Positions 5,620 to 9,600 of a stretch of DNA of 9,600 nucleotides are shown piece by piece; position 1 is the stretch's first letter, and every line of letters begins with the position of its first letter. The notes beneath the pieces were generated by a model, which saw only the letters and a program-made list of their open reading frames with translations, made no database searches and had not been told where the DNA came from. Where the stretch lies: the NCBI GenBank assembly GCA_003486645.1, contig DNGI01000316.1, positions 2,548-12,147 of the forward strand, written 5' to 3'. Position numbers and translations under genes: made by a program. This DNA comes from Cyanobacteria bacterium UBA11370 (GTDB taxonomy: Bacteria; Cyanobacteriota; Cyanobacteriia; Cyanobacteriales; Coleofasciculaceae).

Positions 5620-8600
5620 CGTCTACTCGTTTTAACTCCAAACCCTGCTCAAATACCTCATCAATGGGCAACATTTGCCCTTCAAGTGTCATAAATTTAT
5701 GGTCTTTTGTTGCTCGAATTGTTGAACCATCCTCTAGTAAATATTCAAAAACCTCTTGTTCTCCTCGATTATGCCATTGGGTGATGGGTTGAGTGTAAAC
5801 ATACCCATTAGAATCCACACTATACACTGTACATTCAATTCCTTTCTCAACAATCTTACCAATTGGCATCGAGCCATATTCAACCGTCAGAACTTCGGTA
5901 TCATAACTCAAACAATATTCAGCAAAATCCATCATTTGCTTAAATAAATGTTCAGCTATTTTCTGAGGAACTCCATTTTTAGCCGCACCATCGATAAATG
6001 TTTCTCGATGTTTTTGCATTTCCGACGCTTTTTTCTTCCCCATCGCTCGTCTCAGCAAATCCGCTTGTCCTAGCGAATATCCTGCCAAATCTTGAGCCAT
6101 TTTCATGATCTGCTCTTGGTAGCAGTTATGAGTCACTACTCCATGAGCCAAAAAGTAGGGTGAAGATTGTTCTTCCATTTGGATATCAAAACACTCGTCT
6201 ACTCCACATTCTTCAATAGATACAACATAAACAATCCTGGCATCTTGTAAATAAGTTTCTTGGTAGAGTTGCCGATAAAAATCATCCCAAGAATCAATTT
6301 TACTTTTATAATTTGATACTTTGGGTCTAAATAAAGTAGCTTGTTGAAGCGATCGCCTAACTAACTTCCTCGTCACTGAATCTGTAACACTAATAGACTC
6401 AGCTAATCGTTCAGCCAAACTCTCTGATGGAATGGGTAGATAATTAGCTGCTGTTTCAACATAGGGCTTTCCTGGAAGTTTTGAGCTGCCGACAATTGAT
6501 TTAAACCGAGTACGATCCGTTACACAAACATAATTATTACAACTATAATAAGATATTTTTAAACTCCCTAACAGCAAGCCAACCTGTTGAATTAACTGAG
6601 GTGATGAACTGCGGAAGTAGACTAATCTTTGACTATAACAGCCATCACTGTCCCACAAACCGCGTAACAAATCTATTCGGTCTTGTTCAGAGTAATCTAA
6701 AATATCATTGGGTAAATGTTTCTCAACTGATTTTACCTTCCATCCTCTACTTTCGTATATACTATCCAGAAATTGTGTCAAAGGAGATGGTTTGGGTTGG
6801 GTTTGAAACCTTGAGTAAGCGTACCAGCATCTTGTATGAAAATAATAGTTAGGTTCACCTCCCCAGGTTTGAGCCATCAAATTCGACACCCATATCGCCG
6901 TCTCTTCTGTTGAACAAGTAATAGTAGGAGTTGAAGAGACAAGATTTCCATCTCCTATCAATAAACCTAGTAGATAAGCCTGATTGCGACGCAGTTTTTT
7001 GTTATTTTTGGATACAGGCCATTTTTCATAAAGTGCCGAACCATAGATATGAGCATTCTTTAATCCTCCAACTGCTGATTTGAGATCATAGGCAAACTGA
7101 TCTCCATCTGGCGTTAAAAATCGATGATTCTTGCTAGAGTAAATAACTGTACCGCTGGATAACGTAATTTTTACAATTTCTTGAATACCGCTACACCATT
7201 GTTTAGCAACCTTAGCAGACCAAACACGCTTACCATCCGATGTTAATACTAGATCACCAGCTTTTACAGCTTCAATTGGCACGTAAGAACCATCGGGTTG
7301 ATCAATTAATGTTCCTTTCGGTAAACAAAGCGTTCCATACGTCTCTTCCAAAATTGGCTCTAACAAAGGATGTTCATAAGCAACTTTCTCTTTACCATGT
7401 TTGCGATTAATAAACTGAGGAATTAACCCTGCATCCAAAGGTCCCGGACGATAAAGTGCCAAAATAGAAGAAATATCTTCAATACACGACGGTTTCAACT
7501 CCCGCACAATCTGACGCATCCCAGAGGATTCTAGTTGAAAGATTCCTTCTAATTCCCCTTGTTCTAAAAGTTTGTAAGTTAAGGCAATATCAATCGGTAG
7601 TTTATTAATCTTTCCTTTTTCTCGAATTTCAAATGCCTTTCGTTCATCAAGAGGTAACTGGTCTAAATTTAATTTAACTTTCCTGTTTTTTTCAATTAAT
7701 TCTGCTGCTTTTTGGATAATGGTTAGATTTCTCAACCCCAAGAAATCCATTTTCAGAAGTCCCAGAGACTCCAAATCTTCCATAAAATACTGGGTAATAA
7801 CATACCCCTCTTTATCCAATTGTAACGGCACAATTTCATCCAATGGTTCCGCTGAAATCACCACTCCAGCCGCATGAACCCCAAACGTTTTATTCGTCCC
7901 TTCAATCCGAATTGCCATATCAACCCAGTGGCGAACATTAGGGTCTTTATCATAGGCTTCTTTAAACTCTGGACTCGGCGTTTCATCGGAAATCATCACT
8001 TCCAGCTTTGCAGGTTTTCCTCGTGAAACGGGGATAAGCTTTGTCATCTTATCCGAATCTCCAAAGGAGATATTCAACACCCTCGCCACATCTTTTAAAA
8101 CTGATTTAGACGTAAGTCGGTTAAACGTAATAATCTGTGCGACCCGATCTTTGCCATATCGTTGAGAAACGTATTCAATTACTTTATCCCGTTGATCCAC
8201 ACAGAAATCGGTATCAATATCTGGCATGGATTTCCGTTCAGGATTCAGAAATCGCTCAAATAATAAGCCATGATGAACGGGGTCAATATTGGTAATTCTT
8301 AACGCATAAGCAACCAACGAACCTGCCGCTGAACCTCTACCAGGACCAACCGGAATTCCTTGGTCTCTCGCATATTTAATATAATCCCATACCACTAAAA
8401 AATAGGAAGAAAATCCCATTTGCTGAATTATTTTCAGCTCATATTCCAGCCGTTCTTTATAGACAGGAGTAATGTCACGGCGAGAACGACATTTCGTGCG
8501 TTCGACAAGTCCCTCCCAAGCCATCTCTTCCACATAAGTATCAGCCGTGTGACCACTAGGAACCGGGTAATTGGGGATGCGGGGTTCCCCCATAATTTCA

Positions 8601-9442
8601 TAGCGTTTGACTTTATTCGCAACCTCTAACGTGGTGGCGATCGCTTCTTGAATCACATCATCGGGTAAATGATCTCGAAATAATAATGCCATCTCTTGAG
8701 CGGACTTTAGATACTCAGTCCCGCTATAACGCATTCGCTTATCTTCACTTAACAGTTTCCCTGTCTGAATACAAAGCAAAGCGTCGTGAGCTTCTACGTC
8801 ATAACATGAGATAAAATGAGAGTCATTCGTAGCAACAAATTTAATCCCTAATTCACGGGCAATCTTAATAATTTCAACATTAACAATCCGGTCTTCTCTA
8901 GATCCGTGGTCTTGAATTTCTAGATAGTAATCGTCACCAAAAACCTCTTTATACCACTGAGCAACTTCACGAGCCTGAGCTAAATCTCCTTTAAGAATCT
9001 CTTGAGGAACTTCTCCCCCCAAACACCCACTCGTCACAATTAAATCTTCATGATACTCTTGAAGGAGTTCTTTATTAATACAAGGACGTTGAAAAATTCC
9101 TCTCCCTTGCGCCCCTTGAAGATGGGAAATTGTGGTTAATTTGACTAAATTTTTATACCCTTTAGTCGTTTTAGCTAAGACAACTTGATGATATCTCCGA
9201 TACCGCTTTTTTTTGTCGGTAATATCCCCATTAATGACATACATTTCATTGCCGATAATCGGCTTAATATTTTTCCCTCGGCAAATTTTAAGTAACTCAA
9301 CTGCACCGTACATAACGCCATGATCAGTCAGTGCGATCGCAGGCATTCCCAATTCAACCGCTCGTTCTACTAATTGCGGAAGTTGAGAAGCACCATCGAG
9401 TAAACTATAATCACTATGAATATGTAAACCAACAAAAGACAT
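5615..9442 (-). CDS. dnaE: DNA polymerase III alpha subunit, N-terminal half, carrying a full intein and the split-intein N fragment
   Basis: This 1275-residue precursor is the N-terminal part of the replicative polymerase; the C-terminal half comes from a separate gene, as usual in cyanobacteria. Residues 1-210 are the PHP domain with the metal-ligand pattern intact: H7, H9, D40, H41, E66, H85, C140, D207, H209. The polymerase core has [12 protein letters not shown] (365-375), the catalytic PDIDTD with D408 and D410, and the third catalytic Asp D566 in [18 protein letters not shown] at 663-670 belongs to the fingers. The extein is 705 plus 70 residues, 775 in total, matching the usual split position. 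An intein interrupts after TYGTL (residue 705) and the split intein begins after FAEY (1176). The ATG at 9442 begins directly with the conserved [20 protein letters not shown] ten bases upstream is a weak ribosome binding site. The stop codon appears to be supplied by a repeat. Confidence 0.97.
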   Translation of the reverse strand: MSFVGLHIHSDYSLLDGASQLPQLVERAVELGMPAIALTDHGVMYGAVELLKICRGKNIKPIIGNEMYVINGDITDKKKRYRRYHQVVLAKTTKGYKNLVKLTTISHLQGAQGRGIFQRPCINKELLQEYHEDLIVTSGCLGGEVPQEILKGDLAQAREVAQWYKEVFGDDYYLEIQDHGSREDRIVNVEIIKIARELGIKFVATNDSHFISCYDVEAHDALLCIQTGKLLSEDKRMRYSGTEYLKSAQEMALLFRDHLPDDVIQEAIATTLEVANKVKRYEIMGEPRIPNYPVPSGHTADTYVEEMAWEGLVERTKCRSRRDITPVYKERLEYELKIIQQMGFSSYFLVVWDYIKYARDQGIPVGPGRGSAAGSLVAYALRITNIDPVHHGLLFERFLNPERKSMPDIDTDFCVDQRDKVIEYVSQRYGKDRVAQIITFNRLTSKSVLKDVARVLNISFGDSDKMTKLIPVSRGKPAKLEVMISDETPSPEFKEAYDKDPNVRHWVDMAIRIEGTNKTFGVHAAGVVISAEPLDEIVPLQLDKEGYVITQYFMEDLESLGLLKMDFLGLRNLTIIQKAAELIEKNRKVKLNLDQLPLDERKAFEIREKGKINKLPIDIALTYKLLEQGELEGIFQLESSGMRQIVRELKPSCIEDISSILALYRPGPLDAGLIPQFINRKHGKEKVAYEHPLLEPILEETYGTLCLPKGTLIDQPDGSYVPIEAVKAGDLVLTSDGKRVWSAKVAKQWCSGIQEIVKITLSSGTVIYSSKNHRFLTPDGDQFAYDLKSAVGGLKNAHIYGSALYEKWPVSKNNKKLRRNQAYLLGLLIGDGNLVSSTPTITCSTEETAIWVSNLMAQTWGGEPNYYFHTRCWYAYSRFQTQPKPSPLTQFLDSIYESRGWKVKSVEKHLPNDILDYSEQDRIDLLRGLWDSDGCYSQRLVYFRSSSPQLIQQVGLLLGSLKISYYSCNNYVCVTDRTRFKSIVGSSKLPGKPYVETAANYLPIPSESLAERLAESISVTDSVTRKLVRRSLQQATLFRPKVSNYKSKIDSWDDFYRQLYQETYLQDARIVYVVSIEECGVDECFDIQMEEQSSPYFLAHGVVTHNCYQEQIMKMAQDLAGYSLGQADLLRRAMGKKKASEMQKHRETFIDGAAKNGVPQKIAEHLFKQMMDFAEYCLSYDTEVLTVEYGSMPIGKIVEKGIECTVYSVDSNGYVYTQPITQWHNRGEQEVFEYLLEDGSTIRATKDHKFMTLEGQMLPIDEVFEQGLELKRVDV
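5618..5914 (-). other. Split DnaE intein, N-terminal fragment (Int-N)
   Basis: Precursor residues 1177-1275 (99 residues) start with [20 protein letters not shown], the family's N-terminal block A with catalytic Cys. Block B is ATKDHKFM, with T69-K70-D71-H72 intact. It ends [16 protein letters not shown]. Well-known Int-N fragments run from about 100 to 123 residues, so this is at the short end. It must find the Int-C fragment carried by the separate C-terminal DnaE gene and trans-splice the two polymerase halves. That partner is not in the window. Confidence 0.97.
6125..7327 (-). other. Complete DnaE intein with LAGLIDADG homing endonuclease domain
   Basis: Precursor residues 706-1106 (401 residues) excise themselves and join YGTL to CYQEQIM. 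Block A begins with the nucleophile Cys (CLPKGTLI). Block B is [10 protein letters not shown], with its conserved His at intein position 68 but Ser in place of the common Thr of the TxxH motif. Block F is near position 364 ([20 protein letters not shown]) and block G ends AHGVVTHN, followed by Cys+1 of the extein. All residues needed for splicing are therefore present. The insert at about positions 100-355 carries both LAGLIDADG motifs: [11 protein letters not shown] (118-128, acidic D126) and [11 protein letters not shown] (220-230, acidic D228). Both catalytic acids are kept, so the homing enzyme may still be active. Extra inteins in split cyanobacterial dnaE genes are known, for example from Trichodesmium. 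Confidence 0.95.
6263..7030 (-). other. LAGLIDADG endonuclease region within the intein (approximate limits)
   Basis: This spans intein positions of about 100-355, between the splicing blocks. The two helix motifs LLGLLIGDG and LRGLWDSDG are about 100 residues apart, as in single-chain LAGLIDADG enzymes, which act as pseudo-dimers and cut the intein-free allele. A HIP1 palindrome lies inside it at 6349-6356. Confidence 0.8.
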
Positions 9443-9466
9443 AAAGATTAAACCTGTCTTGAGAAT

Positions 9467-9494
9467 GGGGAGTGGGGAGTGGGGAGTGGGGAGT
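9467..9494. repeat. Heptanucleotide array (GGGGAGT)4 in the dnaE leader
   Basis: Four exact units are followed by GGGGAAG, beginning 25 bases upstream of the dnaE start codon. With three flanking bases (AAT) the 38-bp block 9464-9501 is identical to 1310-1273 read on the minus strand. It would lie in the dnaE 5' untranslated region if the promoter is further upstream. Confidence 0.95.
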
Positions 9495-9545
9495 GGGGAA
9501 GAGAGATTTTCATCCTCTGGTTCGTGAACGCTAGTGCATGAGTGT

Positions 9546-9558
9546 CTCTTGCAAAAGT
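9546..9558. repeat. 13-bp match to the end of the 125-bp MITE-like element
   Basis: CTCTTGCAAAAGT here is the exact reverse complement of 2576-2588, which spans the right inverted repeat of the element at 2469-2593. The next outer bases (GT against GACC) diverge. It may be a solitary or degenerate terminus; no second terminus is visible before the window ends. Confidence 0.35.
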
Positions 9559-9583
9559 ATTTTTCTAATAGGGTTTACGTCAA
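9554..9583 (-). promoter_or_regulatory. Weak candidate promoter for dnaE
   Basis: On the minus strand TTGACG (9583-9578) is followed after 18 bases by TACTTT (9559-9554). The -35 box is good; the -10 box matches the consensus at only three of six positions. It would give a leader of roughly 100 bases containing the heptamer array. This is a guess from pattern only. Confidence 0.25.
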
Positions 9584-9600
9584 TTGTTGTCCTCTATTCC

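Larger units (their letters stand above)
341..9340. repeat. Eight HIP1 palindromes (GCGATCGC) scattered across the window
   Basis: Exact copies at 341-348, 1580-1587, 1963-1970, 3480-3487, 5447-5454, 6349-6356, 8637-8644 and 9333-9340. One copy per about 1.2 kb is far above chance for an A/T-rich sequence and is a hallmark of many cyanobacterial genomes. All lie within coding or remnant coding sequence, one of them in the intein endonuclease. Confidence 0.95.

Noticed and set aside
6125..7327. Intein region considered as a separate homing-endonuclease gene
   Set aside because: It has no start or stop of its own and is continuous with the dnaE frame, with splicing blocks at both ends.
8434..8622. 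Small open frames on both strands within dnaE
   Set aside because: Shadows of the conserved polymerase frame.

Overview
The window looks like chromosomal DNA from a cyanobacterium, most likely a filamentous, Oscillatoriales-like one. Three things support this. There are eight HIP1 palindromes (GCGATCGC). There are heptanucleotide short tandem repeats of the kind typical of these genomes. And there is a DnaE gene that ends inside a split intein, an arrangement known from cyanobacteria. The genus is inference; no rRNA or other marker is present. || Layout. Positions 1-2329 (minus) hold a secreted GHL10/DUF187-type glycoside hydrolase, open through the left edge. Positions 2330-2813 are intergenic and carry a 125-bp MITE-like element. 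Two plus-strand genes follow: a small secreted protein of unknown function (2814-3293) and a predicted PD-(D/E)XK nuclease-fold protein (3336-3938). A 160-bp inverted-repeat element with a perfect 8-bp target duplication sits exactly at the stop codon of the second. Positions 4120-5544 are a graveyard of two-component genes. A minus-strand histidine-kinase ATPase fragment is broken by a 103-bp MITE-like insertion, and it lies head to head with the plus-strand receiver-domain tail of a hybrid kinase. Positions 5615-9442 (minus) encode the N-terminal half of replicative DNA polymerase III alpha. || The dnaE gene is the most striking content. Its 1275 codons hold 775 extein residues plus two protein-splicing elements: a complete 401-residue intein with a LAGLIDADG endonuclease (residues 706-1106), and 70 residues later the N-half of the split DnaE intein (residues 1177-1275). 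The matching C-half gene is not in the window. A working polymerase therefore needs one cis-splicing and one trans-splicing reaction. || Small repeats shape the whole window. A 38-bp block of four GGGGAGT units plus GGGGAAG occurs identically just upstream of dnaE and inside the hydrolase coding sequence, with a degenerate copy downstream of dnaE. Two repeats sharing the end AGTGCTATA sit at the kinase disruption and at the dnaE stop codon, where the repeat appears to supply the stop. I see no CRISPR array, tRNA, rRNA or obvious new defence operon. The novelty lies in how inteins, MITEs and heptamer arrays have modified genes.
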